Origin: JAFGED01 sp964551295
GTDB lineage: Bacteria > Chloroflexota > Anaerolineae > B4-G1
Reading direction: 5' to 3'
DNA length: 22,668 nucleotides
Assembly: GCA_964551295.1 (NCBI GenBank)
Contig: CAZKDJ010000051.1
Location: 1-22,668 of the forward strand
The notes under the pieces were generated by a model, which worked only from the letters and a program-made list of their open reading frames with translations, searched no databases and was not told the origin of the DNA. Within the stretch, counting starts at the first letter, position 1, and every line of letters begins with the position of its first letter. Made by a program: the position numbers and the translations under genes. Of the stretch, positions 1-7,324 are shown piece by piece.

Positions 1-47
1 TTGTAGCGGCGGGCCAGCCCCACCGTGCGCACGACAACATCGTCCAT
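1..47 (-). CDS. ABC transporter ATP-binding protein, N-terminal fragment
   Basis: Only the first 15 codons are inside the window; the gene runs off the left edge. The start is ATG at 45-47, preceded by a GGAGAG ribosome site at a suitable distance. The visible protein begins MDDVVVRTVGLARRY, a pattern typical of the first beta strand and A-loop region (aromatic Y) of MacB/LolD-type ABC ATPases. The gene just upstream on the same strand encodes a LolA-fold lipoprotein, and such lipoproteins are often next to MacB-like exporters, which supports the call. The Walker motifs are outside the window, so the identification rests on a very short segment. Confidence 0.5.
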   Translation of the reverse strand, partial: MDDVVVRTVGLARRY

Positions 48-67
48 CGATTCTCTCCAAAGCAGGA

Positions 68-104
68 TGCGACGCCTCGCGACCATGGGTCGCGCCGCGT
101 CGCA
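68..104 (-). other. Nested hairpin in the leader of the ABC transporter gene
   Basis: Arms TGCGACGC (68-75) and GCGTCGCA (97-104) pair perfectly. Inside them, after a 2x2 mismatch, CGCGACC (78-84) pairs with GGTCGCG (88-94) around a 3-base loop. It lies between the lipoprotein stop and the ABC start. It falls downstream of a TATAAT box, so it would form in the 5' leader of the ABC transcript. There is no T-run, so it is not a plain intrinsic terminator; mRNA stabilisation or differential expression are possible roles. Confidence 0.55.
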
Positions 105-107
105 CCT

Positions 108-135
108 ATTATAGCGTTCTATCGGGTTACTGCAA
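108..135 (-). promoter_or_regulatory. Putative promoter for the ABC transporter gene
   Basis: On the minus strand a consensus TATAAT (108-113) is preceded, 16 bases upstream, by TTGCAG (130-135), a weak -35. The -35 overlaps the last codons of the lipoprotein gene. Start would be near 101, giving a leader that contains the 68-104 hairpin. The -10 is good and the -35 is poor. Confidence 0.4.
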
Positions 136-1227
136 CGATTCGGCGACCTTGACGATCTCGTCCGCGCTGATGTGCCCGGCGATGGCGATACTCACCCCAT
201 CCTCAGTCCAGGATAGAAAGCTATTGCCTGTGTCGTCAGTGAACAGTGTGGCTGTCTGGCCGCGCACGTCAACCTCCGCCGCCTCGCTGCCGGGAGTCTG
301 TTGCATCGGTTCTGGCAGGTTGCCCTGCACGATGGTGAATGACGTCGTCGCGTGGTCGTATCGCAGGACAAAGGCCTCGCCTACCTGGAGCACCTCGATC
401 AGCGTCGTGCCATCCGGCTCGTAGGCAGGAACGAGCAGGTCGAACTCCGCCTGCGCCTCCGCCTCGTCCAGCGTGAGCGGAGTAGGCTGCATATCCGCGA
501 CATCGATCACCTCCACCCCCTCGGGGATCTCGAACTGGAACAGCGCGTCATCCAGGCCGGTGTTGAACTCGAACGAGCGCACGCGCACCCAGCCCTCCCC
601 GAAGGAGCCGCCGTCAAAGTGGGCCTGCAGCGCGATCCAGCGCTCCTTCTCAACCCACAGCGTGGCCTTGCCATCGACAGGTATGGGCATGGGATACTCC
701 CCGTCCTCCCTGGGCGTGAACTCGAGCTTGTACGTCGCCGCGCCGTTTAGCTCCTCCTCGCCCGCCAGCTCGACATCGAAATTATCCATCGCCCACTGGA
801 TGCCTTCCTCCATGAACTGGATCACCTGCTGGGGATCGACGGGCACCTCGTCCGACTCCAAGTCGCCCAGCGCCCCGGTGATGACCACGTTCTCGCCCGG
901 ATGATACAGCCAGGCCTGCTCGCCATCGGTCACGCTGACGACGCCCGCAATATCGACACCGTCGACTTCGGCCTCGCCGGCCTCGAGCACCTCGGCCCGC
1001 AACTTGGCAGGACGCTTCTCCCACAGCTCGACCACCACGTCCATATCCACATCCATATCCTCAGCCTGGACGCTGAACTCGACCACGGCGTGGGCGTCCT
1101 CGGTGCTGGCCTCGACTTCCTGCATCTTGGCCACGATCTCCTCGGCCGTAGGGCCGGTCTGACACCCGCTCAAGAGCAGAGACAGTGTTGCCATGACGCT
1201 CAAAACGACAATCCATTGCTTTTTCAT
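127..1227 (-). CDS. LolA-fold lipoprotein with C-terminal DUF4367 domain
   Basis: A 366-residue exported lipoprotein. Residues 1-22 form a signal peptide with lipobox LSGC (Cys22 would be lipidated). Residues of about 27-245 look like the LolA/LppX/RseB half-barrel: the TAEEIVAKMQEVEAS opening, a repeated beta pattern and the WLYHPGEN segment. Residues of about 250-366 match the DUF4367 pattern, ending in SWTEDGVSIAIAGHIS. The combination resembles the sigma-factor regulator/DUF4367 lipoproteins of Gram-positives and Chloroflexota, which sit on the outer face of the membrane. The start has a GGAGG site (1234-1238) six bases upstream. It is followed on the same strand by an ABC ATPase gene, so a role in lipoprotein or lipid handling with that transporter is plausible, but this is inference. 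Confidence 0.8.
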   Translation of the reverse strand: MKKQWIVVLSVMATLSLLLSGCQTGPTAEEIVAKMQEVEASTEDAHAVVEFSVQAEDMDVDMDVVVELWEKRPAKLRAEVLEAGEAEVDGVDIAGVVSVTDGEQAWLYHPGENVVITGALGDLESDEVPVDPQQVIQFMEEGIQWAMDNFDVELAGEEELNGAATYKLEFTPREDGEYPMPIPVDGKATLWVEKERWIALQAHFDGGSFGEGWVRVRSFEFNTGLDDALFQFEIPEGVEVIDVADMQPTPLTLDEAEAQAEFDLLVPAYEPDGTTLIEVLQVGEAFVLRYDHATTSFTIVQGNLPEPMQQTPGSEAAEVDVRGQTATLFTDDTGNSFLSWTEDGVSIAIAGHISADEIVKVAESLQ

Positions 1228-1241
1228 CTGGCACCTCCATA

Positions 1242-1339
1242 TGGTATACTGATGCGTGATTCGTAATGCGTGATTTTTCGCTCATCACGCATCACGTATC
1301 ACGAATCACGCGCTCTAATCCTACATCCCAAGTATACCA
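1242..1339. repeat. MITE-like palindromic element built from 7-base units
   Basis: Outer 9-base inverted repeats TGGTATACT (1242-1250) and AGTATACCA (1331-1339) enclose a nested palindrome. GCGTGATTCGT (1254-1264) pairs with ACGAATCACGC (1301-1311), and ATGCGTGAT (1266-1274) with ATCACGCAT (1284-1292). The right arm is four tandem 7-mers ATCACGN (1284-1311). The left arm is three inverted units, the middle one with one mismatch. No coding capacity and no clear target-site duplication are visible. It fills most of the 163-base gap between the histidine kinase and the lipoprotein gene. The rest of the gap (1340-1390) shows only a small CAACAA-G-TTGTTG dyad (1338-1350). Confidence 0.65.
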
Positions 1340-1390
1340 ACAAGTTGTTGCCAACACGTGATCCATCCATTACCGAATTATGAACAATTA

Positions 1391-2776
1391 TTACATCGGA
1401 ATCGTGAACCACACCCGGCTGCCCTGACCAGGGCCGCTCTCGACGCCCATCTGCCCGCCGTGCGCCTCTACGATGGCCCGGGCGATGGTCAGCCCCATGC
1501 CCGCGCCGCCCCCCTCTCCCCGGTAGTACGGCTCGAAGGCTCGTTCTCGCTCCTCCTCGCTCATCCCCCGGCCGGTGTCCTGCACGCTGACCTCAATCCC
1601 TGCGTCGTCCTGTTTCACAGCTAGCGTCACTTGGCCACCTCCCGGCGTGAAGCAGATGGCATTATCCAGCAGGTTGAGGACCACCCGCTGCAACCGGTCG
1701 GCGTCGGCAGAGACCTGCGGCAAGTCGACGGGAATCTCGGCGTTCAGGGCGATGTTGCGGTGGCTAGCTCGCCCCGCATTGAGGGCGACGGCGTCGCGGG
1801 CGATCTCGCCGATGTTCACAGGATGCCGATCTAGCTTCAAGCGACCGCTCCGCCAGCGGGAGAAATCGAGCAGTTGGTTGACCAGCCGAATCAACCGGTC
1901 GGTTTCGCGCTCGGCGATCTCCAGCGAGGGCCGCTCGTCTGGGCTAGATGAATCGATCAGGTTGACCAGTAGCCCCTTGATGGCCGTCAGCGGCGTGCGC
2001 AGGTCGTGTGAGATCTCGCCGATGAACTGGGTGCGGGCCGCTTCCAGGTGCTTGAGCCGCGCGGCCATGTGGTCGATGGACTGGGCCAAGCGCCCCATCT
2101 CGTCTGTCGGACGATCGTCCGCAGAATAATTGCCCAAGCGCACGTCCAGATCGCCGCTGGCGATGCGGTGAGTGGCCCGTTCCATCTGGCGGACTGGGCC
2201 GCTCAACCGGCGGGCCAGCAGCACGCTCACCAGTAGGGAGATCAGCGTGGCGATCAGGACGGCGACTAGCAGAATGGTGCGCAGCGTGGCCAGGAACTGC
2301 TCCCCCGGCAGCGTCGACTTGGACACCTCGACGACGCCAATTGTGTCCTCATCAACCACGATCTGGCGCGCCGCGTAGCGCCGGTGGGGCAGGTCGCGGC
2401 TTGATGGCGTGAACACAGTCGGGCTGCGATAGCGCAGCTCACGCAGCGCCACTCGGCTGGGCTCTGCGCCGATGTCCTGCGTGGCGGCCAGGAGCGCGCC
2501 GTTGCTGGCGGCGAAAAAGCGCACGGTGAGATCGACCTGGGGGGCAAACAGGCTGGCCACGGTGGGCGCCAGGCTGGAAAGCGTCCGCTCGTCCGCGGCC
2601 AGGCTGGACGCGTAGGCGGTGTAGAAATCGGCCTGGGCATCCAGCTCTGCCTCCAGCCGCCGATCGAGGTAGAAAGAGGTTGAAAAGTAGATGACAATAC
2701 TGAGAACGATCAAGACCGGCAGCGTGGTCAGGAGATACGTCGTGGCTAACCGCTGTGCCAGACTGGGCTTAAACAT
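1391..2776 (-). CDS. Membrane sensor histidine kinase (OmpR-partner class)
   Basis: A 461-residue kinase with transmembrane helices at about 17-37 and 166-188 enclosing a roughly 130-residue extracytoplasmic sensor domain. A HAMP linker (about 188-243) and a HisKA domain follow, with phospho-acceptor His257 in ISHDLRTP. The catalytic ATPase domain has an N box around Asn372, a G1 box DTGRGM (400-405), an F box near 414 and a G2 box GAGMGL (424-429). The N box reads NAICFTP, with Cys where most relatives have Lys or Arg. The gene overlaps the upstream response regulator by 8 bases, so the two are translationally coupled and form one two-component system. The stimulus is unknown. Its position after an HtrA-like protease gene makes an envelope-stress input reasonable. 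Confidence 0.93.
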   Translation of the reverse strand: MFKPSLAQRLATTYLLTTLPVLIVLSIVIYFSTSFYLDRRLEAELDAQADFYTAYASSLAADERTLSSLAPTVASLFAPQVDLTVRFFAASNGALLAATQDIGAEPSRVALRELRYRSPTVFTPSSRDLPHRRYAARQIVVDEDTIGVVEVSKSTLPGEQFLATLRTILLVAVLIATLISLLVSVLLARRLSGPVRQMERATHRIASGDLDVRLGNYSADDRPTDEMGRLAQSIDHMAARLKHLEAARTQFIGEISHDLRTPLTAIKGLLVNLIDSSSPDERPSLEIAERETDRLIRLVNQLLDFSRWRSGRLKLDRHPVNIGEIARDAVALNAGRASHRNIALNAEIPVDLPQVSADADRLQRVVLNLLDNAICFTPGGGQVTLAVKQDDAGIEVSVQDTGRGMSEEERERAFEPYYRGEGGGAGMGLTIARAIVEAHGGQMGVESGPGQGSRVWFTIPM

Positions 2777-3470
2777 CCTCGGCCATCCGGTAGCCCACGC
2801 CCCATTCGGTGAGGATCACGCGCGCGTCGGGATCGACGGCGGCCAGCGCCTTGCGCAGGCGACGGACGTGCACGTCCACCGTGCGCTCGTCGATGTAGGA
2901 CTCGAGTCCCCACACGTGGGAAAGGAGCGCGTCGCGTGAGAATACCTGTCCTCGATTCTGAGCTAGAAAGTGCAGCAGGTCGTACTCCTTGGGGCGCAGG
3001 TCGAGCGATTGGCCCTGAAACCAGGCCTGACGGCGGGGATGATCGAAGCGCAGGCCTGCGTCGGGTTCATCCCCTTCTGGCACACGCGCCTGCAGTGCCT
3101 TCACCTCAGCCTGGCGGCGCAGCACGGCGCGGATGCGGGCGCTGAGTTCGCGCGGGTTAAAAGGCTTGGCCAGGTAATCGTCCGCGCCCAGCTCCAGCCC
3201 GACGATCTTGTCCACGTCCTCATCGCGGGCGGTGAGCATGACGACGGGCACCGTGCGGCCCGCGCCGCGCAACCGGCGCAGCACCTCGAAACCGTCGATA
3301 CCCGGCAGCATCACGTCCAGCACCACCAGGTCGGGGGGATCGGCCTCGACGTGGGCCAGCGCTTCCTCGCCGCTGGCCGTCGCCCGCACCGCAAACCCCT
3401 CTTGCTCCAGCCGCCCGCGCACGACGGCGACGATAGCGGGTTCGTCATCCACGACTAGGATGTGGCCCAC
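2769..3470 (-). CDS. OmpR/PhoB-family response regulator
   Basis: A 233-residue DNA-binding response regulator. The receiver domain has the acidic pair Asp8/Asp9, phospho-acceptor Asp52 (VVLDVMLPG), Thr80 and Lys102. The C-terminal winged helix (about 135-230) shows LRPKEYDLLHFLAQN and the recognition segment YIDERTVDVHVRRLRKAL, then the terminal GVGYRM hairpin. The start is GTG at 3468-3470. It lies 26 bases after the protease gene and overlaps the kinase gene, so all three genes are probably co-transcribed. Phosphorylation by the adjacent kinase is the expected input; the target genes are unknown, with the htrA-like gene an obvious candidate. Confidence 0.95.
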   Translation of the reverse strand: MGHILVVDDEPAIVAVVRGRLEQEGFAVRATASGEEALAHVEADPPDLVVLDVMLPGIDGFEVLRRLRGAGRTVPVVMLTARDEDVDKIVGLELGADDYLAKPFNPRELSARIRAVLRRQAEVKALQARVPEGDEPDAGLRFDHPRRQAWFQGQSLDLRPKEYDLLHFLAQNRGQVFSRDALLSHVWGLESYIDERTVDVHVRRLRKALAAVDPDARVILTEWGVGYRMAEDV

Positions 3471-3496
3471 AACCTCAATCCTCGCTACTGCGACCG

Positions 3497-4663
3497 CTAT
3501 TGCGCCCGCTCGGCCAACGTCATCTGCACAGTCTGCTCCCGCCCCTCGCGGATGATCGTCAAGCTGACCGTATCCCCTACCTGCGTCTGGGTCTCCATAT
3601 AGACAGTCAGTTCCTCCAGCGTGGGAACCGGCTGGTCGTCGATGTGTGTGATGATGTCGCCTCCGATGGGAATGCGATATCTTCCCAGCACCACCACCTC
3701 GGTCGCGCCGCGCAGGCCGGCTTGGGCCGCCGGCGTACCCGAAGCGACCTCGATGACGAGCAACCCGGCGTCGACGGGCACGTCCATGTCAGCCTGCCGC
3801 AGCAGATTGGCCTCCTGCGTGCCAAACGGTGCAAAACTCGCCCCAACCAACCAGGGATGCGGGTACCGCCCGCGGGCGATCAACTCCGGCACCACGCGCG
3901 TGACGGCGTTCGAGGATACGGCAAAGCCGATGCCCGCGCTGGCCCCACTGGGACTGATGATCTGGGAATTGACGCCGACCACACGCCCGCGCAGGTCGAG
4001 CAACGGCCCGCCCGAGTTGCCCGGATTGACGGCTGCGTCGGTCTGGATGGCCTCGCCGATAAAGCCGCCGTCAGGGCTTTCGATGATCCGGCCCAGGGCG
4101 CTGATCACGCCGATGGTCAGCGTGCCCTCCTGCCCGAAAGGGTTGCCGATGGCGATGACGAACTGCCCCACCTTTAGCTGGTCAGAGTCGACCAATGGGA
4201 GGGGATCGGGCAGGCTGCCGGCCTCGATCTTGAGAACCGCCAGGTCAGTCGACGGATCTGTGCCGACGATCTCGGCCTCGTACATCTCGCCGTTGCTCAA
4301 CGCCACCGAGACCGACTCGGCCCCCTGTACGACGTGATAGTTGGTGACGATGTGTCCCTCGGCGTCATAGACGAAGCCGGAACCGGTTCCCTCCTGAGGG
4401 ATGGCGCGCATGAAAAAGTCATAGGCGATGGTGACGACAGAGATGTTGACCACCGCCGGCGCTCGCTGCGCGTAGACAGCCTCCACCTGGGCTTCCAGCT
4501 CGTTCGCGGGAGCCTCTGCCGGCGCAGGCGTCACCGGGATGGACGTCGGTGCAGGGGTAACGGTGACGCCGGGTAACGCCGTAGTTGAAGCGGCCACACA
4601 GCCCAGCGCGGCTGCCGTCAATGTGAAAACAGCAAGCGCGGATAAACGCGATTCCTTAAGCAT
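3497..4663 (-). CDS. HtrA/DegP-like trypsin-fold serine protease with PDZ domain, probable lipoprotein
   Basis: A 388-residue envelope protease. The signal peptide ends in AALGC (Cys22, a permissive lipobox), followed by a Thr/Pro-rich tether (about 33-53). The protease domain carries the complete catalytic triad: His110 (TNYHVV), Asp140 (STDLAVLK) and Ser217 (GNSGGPL). A single PDZ domain (about 285-380) has GLLVIEVASGTPAAQAGL and GGDIITHIDDQPV. The family degrades or refolds damaged exported proteins. It is the first gene of the unit with the downstream response regulator and kinase, which suggests an envelope-stress module. No strong ribosome site is seen right before the ATG. The leader contains a piece of zinc-ribbon coding sequence (4702-4736). 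Confidence 0.93.
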   Translation of the reverse strand: MLKESRLSALAVFTLTAAALGCVAASTTALPGVTVTPAPTSIPVTPAPAEAPANELEAQVEAVYAQRAPAVVNISVVTIAYDFFMRAIPQEGTGSGFVYDAEGHIVTNYHVVQGAESVSVALSNGEMYEAEIVGTDPSTDLAVLKIEAGSLPDPLPLVDSDQLKVGQFVIAIGNPFGQEGTLTIGVISALGRIIESPDGGFIGEAIQTDAAVNPGNSGGPLLDLRGRVVGVNSQIISPSGASAGIGFAVSSNAVTRVVPELIARGRYPHPWLVGASFAPFGTQEANLLRQADMDVPVDAGLLVIEVASGTPAAQAGLRGATEVVVLGRYRIPIGGDIITHIDDQPVPTLEELTVYMETQTQVGDTVSLTIIREGREQTVQMTLAERAQ

Positions 4664-4701
4664 CTCGAACTTTACTCACTCCAGACCAGAAAGGTTCCCA
4701 T

Positions 4702-4736
4702 AATGCGGGCACACCGTATCATCCGATCCGACCTCC
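4702..4736. repeat. Left copy of a 35-base direct repeat (zinc-ribbon tail remnant)
   Basis: Positions 4702-4736 match 6243-6277 with 19 identical bases in a row (starting AATGCGGGCACACCG) and about 30 of 35 overall. The right copy is the 3' end of the zinc-ribbon gene. Read on the minus strand, the left copy still spells EVGSDDTVCPH against EVGPEDTVCPH in the real gene, then loses the second Cys (Tyr instead). It lies in the htrA leader and upstream of the Ldi-like gene, so the two copies bracket that gene. Beyond about 4737 the similarity fades. Confidence 0.75.
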
Positions 4737-4778
4737 TTGAGCCAGACGGCCCCGGGAACAAGCAGAATCTCTCGCCTC

Positions 4779-4806
4779 ATTATGACCATATTTTACAGCG
4801 TGTCAA
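4779..4806 (-). promoter_or_regulatory. Predicted sigma-70 promoter of the htrA/response regulator/kinase unit
   Basis: On the minus strand a perfect TTGACA (4801-4806) is followed after 16 bases by CATAAT (4779-4784, one mismatch). Transcription would start near 4772, leaving a leader of about 109 bases that includes the zinc-ribbon remnant. The rest of the 4664-4876 intergenic stretch shows no gene. On the plus strand a TATACT (4864-4869) lies just before the Ldi-like start but without a convincing -35. Confidence 0.65.
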
Positions 4807-4876
4807 GCACTCGAGTGTATCCAACTCCCTCATCAAACCCTGTCCCCTACACAGAATCTTGACTATACTGGAGCTG

Positions 4877-6214
4877 ATGAAGTTAGGCCCAACTATCTAC
4901 ACCTATGGCAAAGCCACCATCGCCACATTCTTGGCGGTGTACCTGTTCTTCATCCCGGCCGGGATCGTGATCCACGACCTGTGCGATCCCGGGCTGCGCG
5001 ACGGGCAAATGCCCCGGTTTGCCTTTCGCTGGCACCGCGCCCTTTCGCGCAAGTACGAACCTTGGGCTCGCGAGCGAATCGCCTCCGGCAGTGCCAAAGA
5101 GTTGAGCACGCACGACATCTCCGGGACCGAGTGGCCCATGTTCAGCTCTGTCTTTTACCTGTGGGCGACAGAGGCGCTGCAAGAGGCATGGGAAGAGGAT
5201 CCGTCCCTTGCCCGCGTCATGCCGAAGGAATCGGCGCGAGGAGCCATCAAAGCCGCCGTGGCCCTGGTGGCCGACCCGAACAACGCCACCTGGGTCAGAC
5301 GGCACTGGGGCGACGACTATCTCCACCGCGAGAACCTCTTTTACCGCATGCTCCTCATCAGTGGGTTGACCAGTTACCAAAAGCTGCTCGGCGACGACGC
5401 ATACGAACCCCTCTTGCGCGACCAGGTCGAATCCCTGGCCCGGGAGATCGACGCCTCCCCCTACGGGCTGCTGGACGACTATCCGGGCCAGTGTTATCCC
5501 CCCGACATCCTTCCGGCCCTCGCCGCCATCCGGCGCGCCGATAAAGTGCTGGGCACCGACCACTCCGAGTTTGTGGAGCGGGCCATACGCGCTTTCGAAG
5601 ACTCCCGGCTAGATGAACATACCGGGCTGCCCGATTGGCGGGCCAATCCGAGGACCGGCCAGGGCATCGGCGGTGCCCGAGGGGTAGGCATGTCCTTCAT
5701 GCTCACCTGGGCGCCGGAGCTGTGGCCAGAGACGTCCCGGGAGTGGTACACACGTTACGAAACACACTTCTGGCAGCGAGGGAGCGGGCTGGCCGGTTTT
5801 TGCGAGTTTCCAGAAGGAGAGCCCAGGCCCGAGTGGTTCACGATCGACGTGGACGCCGGCCCGGTGATCGCCGGGTACGGCACGGCAGCGAGCGCCTTTG
5901 GCATCGGTGCCGCGCGGGCCAACGGCCGGTTCGATCATGCGTACCCGCTCAACGCAGAGGCGATCGCCGTATCCTGGCCTCTGCCCAACGGGACGCTCCT
6001 AGGACCGCGCCTGCTCTCGGACCTGTCGGAGGCGCCCTACGTCGGAGAGACGGTTCTGCTGTTCAATCTGACCCGGTACCCGGTGGTCGAGTCCGGCGTG
6101 GGAGCGAGAGGTCGGCTTCCCGCTATCGTCTACCCGGTCATCCTGATTTATACGAGTGCTGGCGTCCTCTGCATCCGGACGGCGGTGAGGTCGGTGAAAC
6201 AGGTGAGGAAGTAA
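4877..6214 (+). CDS. Membrane-anchored linalool dehydratase/isomerase-like (alpha/alpha-barrel) protein
   Basis: A 445-residue protein starting at ATG 4877, with a GGAG three bases upstream. The longer in-frame reading from 4703 runs through a repeat remnant and is unlikely. A transmembrane helix (about 13-33) and a second near the C-terminus (about 415-435) frame a large helical domain. Residues 144-176 (WGDDYLHRENLFY, then GLTSYQ, GDDAYE) and the region to 228 (QCYPPDI, then VLGTDH) follow the order of motifs I recall from Castellaniella defragrans Ldi (WGDW, ENIMYK, GLYQ, RYE, QCNSV, LHGTDY). Cys206 aligns with one of its two active-site cysteines. The other has no counterpart. Family membership is likely. 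Linalool or myrcene chemistry cannot be assumed, because many such proteins have no known substrate. The gene is monocistronic and converges on the zinc-ribbon gene with an 11-base gap. Confidence 0.6.
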   Translation: MKLGPTIYTYGKATIATFLAVYLFFIPAGIVIHDLCDPGLRDGQMPRFAFRWHRALSRKYEPWARERIASGSAKELSTHDISGTEWPMFSSVFYLWATEALQEAWEEDPSLARVMPKESARGAIKAAVALVADPNNATWVRRHWGDDYLHRENLFYRMLLISGLTSYQKLLGDDAYEPLLRDQVESLAREIDASPYGLLDDYPGQCYPPDILPALAAIRRADKVLGTDHSEFVERAIRAFEDSRLDEHTGLPDWRANPRTGQGIGGARGVGMSFMLTWAPELWPETSREWYTRYETHFWQRGSGLAGFCEFPEGEPRPEWFTIDVDAGPVIAGYGTAASAFGIGAARANGRFDHAYPLNAEAIAVSWPLPNGTLLGPRLLSDLSEAPYVGETVLLFNLTRYPVVESGVGARGRLPAIVYPVILIYTSAGVLCIRTAVRSVKQVRK

Positions 6215-6225
6215 AATCAGCAGCC

Positions 6226-7254
6226 TCAGAACGGCTCACCGCAATGCGGGCACACCGTATCCTCCGGCCCAACCTCGCCGCCGCACTCGGAGCAGTATAG
6301 CACCAGTTCCGCACCACAAGCGGCGCAGATGGTGTCGTCCGCGCCGATGGCAGCGCCGCAACCGGGACACAGGGGCTGCCCGCAAGCGGGACATTCCGCC
6401 GCGCCGGGGGTGATTTCGGCGTGGCACTTGGGGCAGGTGGGGCCCTTGATCTCCTCGCCGCAGCGCGGGCAAACGGTCTCCTCGGGGCGCAGCACCAGGT
6501 CGCACCTTGGGCAGACGCGCGTGCCGCATTCGGGACAGGCGACCATGGCTGGAACAAAGCTGTTGCCGCAGCCAGGGCAGACCACCCAGCGCACGCGGAC
6601 GTCGCCGACGTATTTGGAGAGGCTGCGCGCCACCGCGCGCACCTGGTGGGTCAGAGGCCGGCCGCAATACGGGCAGCTTTCGGGCGCGTCAAAGACCCGC
6701 TCGCCGCAGCCCCCGCAGCGACGGGCAAAGACGACGTCGCAGTCGGGGCATACCTCTGCCCCGGCGGCGAGTTCCATCCCGCAATTGGGACATGTGAAAA
6801 AGAGCGCCAGGTCGCAGTTGGGGCAGCGGGCGTCATCCTCACTCACCGCCGCGCCGCAGCGGGGACACAGGGGATGTCCGCAGGTGGCGCATGCGGGGTC
6901 GCCGATGTAGATGCGCGTGCCGCACTCCGGGCAGACCGGGCCGTCGTATGGCGCCGGTTCAGCTTCGGCCTCGGTCTCGGCTTTGGCAGTGTCTGCCGCC
7001 TCGTCTGCCTCCGTCACTCCGTGCCTGGGGCTGCTGTCGAAGACGAAACCACAATGGGGGCACGTTCGATCCGTCGGCGCGACCTCACCATCGCAGCGGG
7101 GACAGGTCAGCGTCCAGGTCTCGCCGCACACGCTGCAAGCGACAGCGTATGGATTGGCCAGCGCGCCGCAGGCGGGACACAGGTCGGCCCCACAGTGGGG
7201 ACAAAAGTCTGCCTCGGGTTCGACGTCGCCGCCACAGCGGGCACAGGTGGTCAC
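6226..7254 (-). CDS. Twelve-ribbon zinc protein (tandem double zinc ribbons)
   Basis: A 342-residue protein made almost entirely of zinc ribbons: 24 CxxC knuckles, paired into 12 ribbons. They fall in three blocks. The first (residues 1-75, 6 knuckles) is followed by an acidic Ala/Glu-rich linker (about 76-103). The second (104-200, 8 knuckles) is followed by a basic helical linker (about 202-224). The third (226-342, 10 knuckles) ends the protein. Typical repeats read CPHCG, CPRCG and CPECG. There is no signal peptide or membrane segment, so it should be cytoplasmic. The start is GTG (7252-7254) with AGGAG six bases upstream. Such DZR arrays usually act as scaffolds or nucleic-acid/protein adaptors; no specific role can be given. 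Its 3' end is the source of the repeat copy at 4702-4736. Confidence 0.85.
   Translation of the reverse strand: MTTCARCGGDVEPEADFCPHCGADLCPACGALANPYAVACSVCGETWTLTCPRCDGEVAPTDRTCPHCGFVFDSSPRHGVTEADEAADTAKAETEAEAEPAPYDGPVCPECGTRIYIGDPACATCGHPLCPRCGAAVSEDDARCPNCDLALFFTCPNCGMELAAGAEVCPDCDVVFARRCGGCGERVFDAPESCPYCGRPLTHQVRAVARSLSKYVGDVRVRWVVCPGCGNSFVPAMVACPECGTRVCPRCDLVLRPEETVCPRCGEEIKGPTCPKCHAEITPGAAECPACGQPLCPGCGAAIGADDTICAACGAELVLYCSECGGEVGPEDTVCPHCGEPF
6243..6277. repeat. Right copy of the 35-base direct repeat, inside the zinc-ribbon gene
   Basis: This is the C-terminal EVGPEDTVCPHCG coding segment of the zinc-ribbon gene. It matches 4702-4736 in the same orientation, so the Ldi-like gene lies between two direct copies. 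See the left copy for details. Confidence 0.75.
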
Positions 7255-7324
7255 GCAAATCTCCTGTCGCGCGGATGTGTGGGGAAAAAGCCCGGACCAA
7301 GCGGCCAGGGCTCGTAAGGGGAAA

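Noticed and set aside
1254..1311. CRISPR-like repeat array
   Set aside because: The tandem 7-base units are too short, have no spacers and are arranged as a palindrome.
4676..4780. A 34-codon minus-strand frame containing EVGSDDTVCPH
   Set aside because: Its ATG overlaps the -10 box of the htrA promoter, it has no ribosome site, and only the repeat part resembles a protein. It is treated as a remnant.
4703..4876. N-terminal extension of the Ldi-like protein from ATG 4703
   Set aside because: The extension reads through the zinc-ribbon repeat remnant and the htrA promoter, has no ribosome site and lacks protein-like character. The start at 4877 is followed directly by the expected membrane helix.
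6215..6225. Terminator between the convergent Ldi-like and zinc-ribbon genes
   Set aside because: Only 11 bases separate the stops and no stem-loop with a T-run is visible there.
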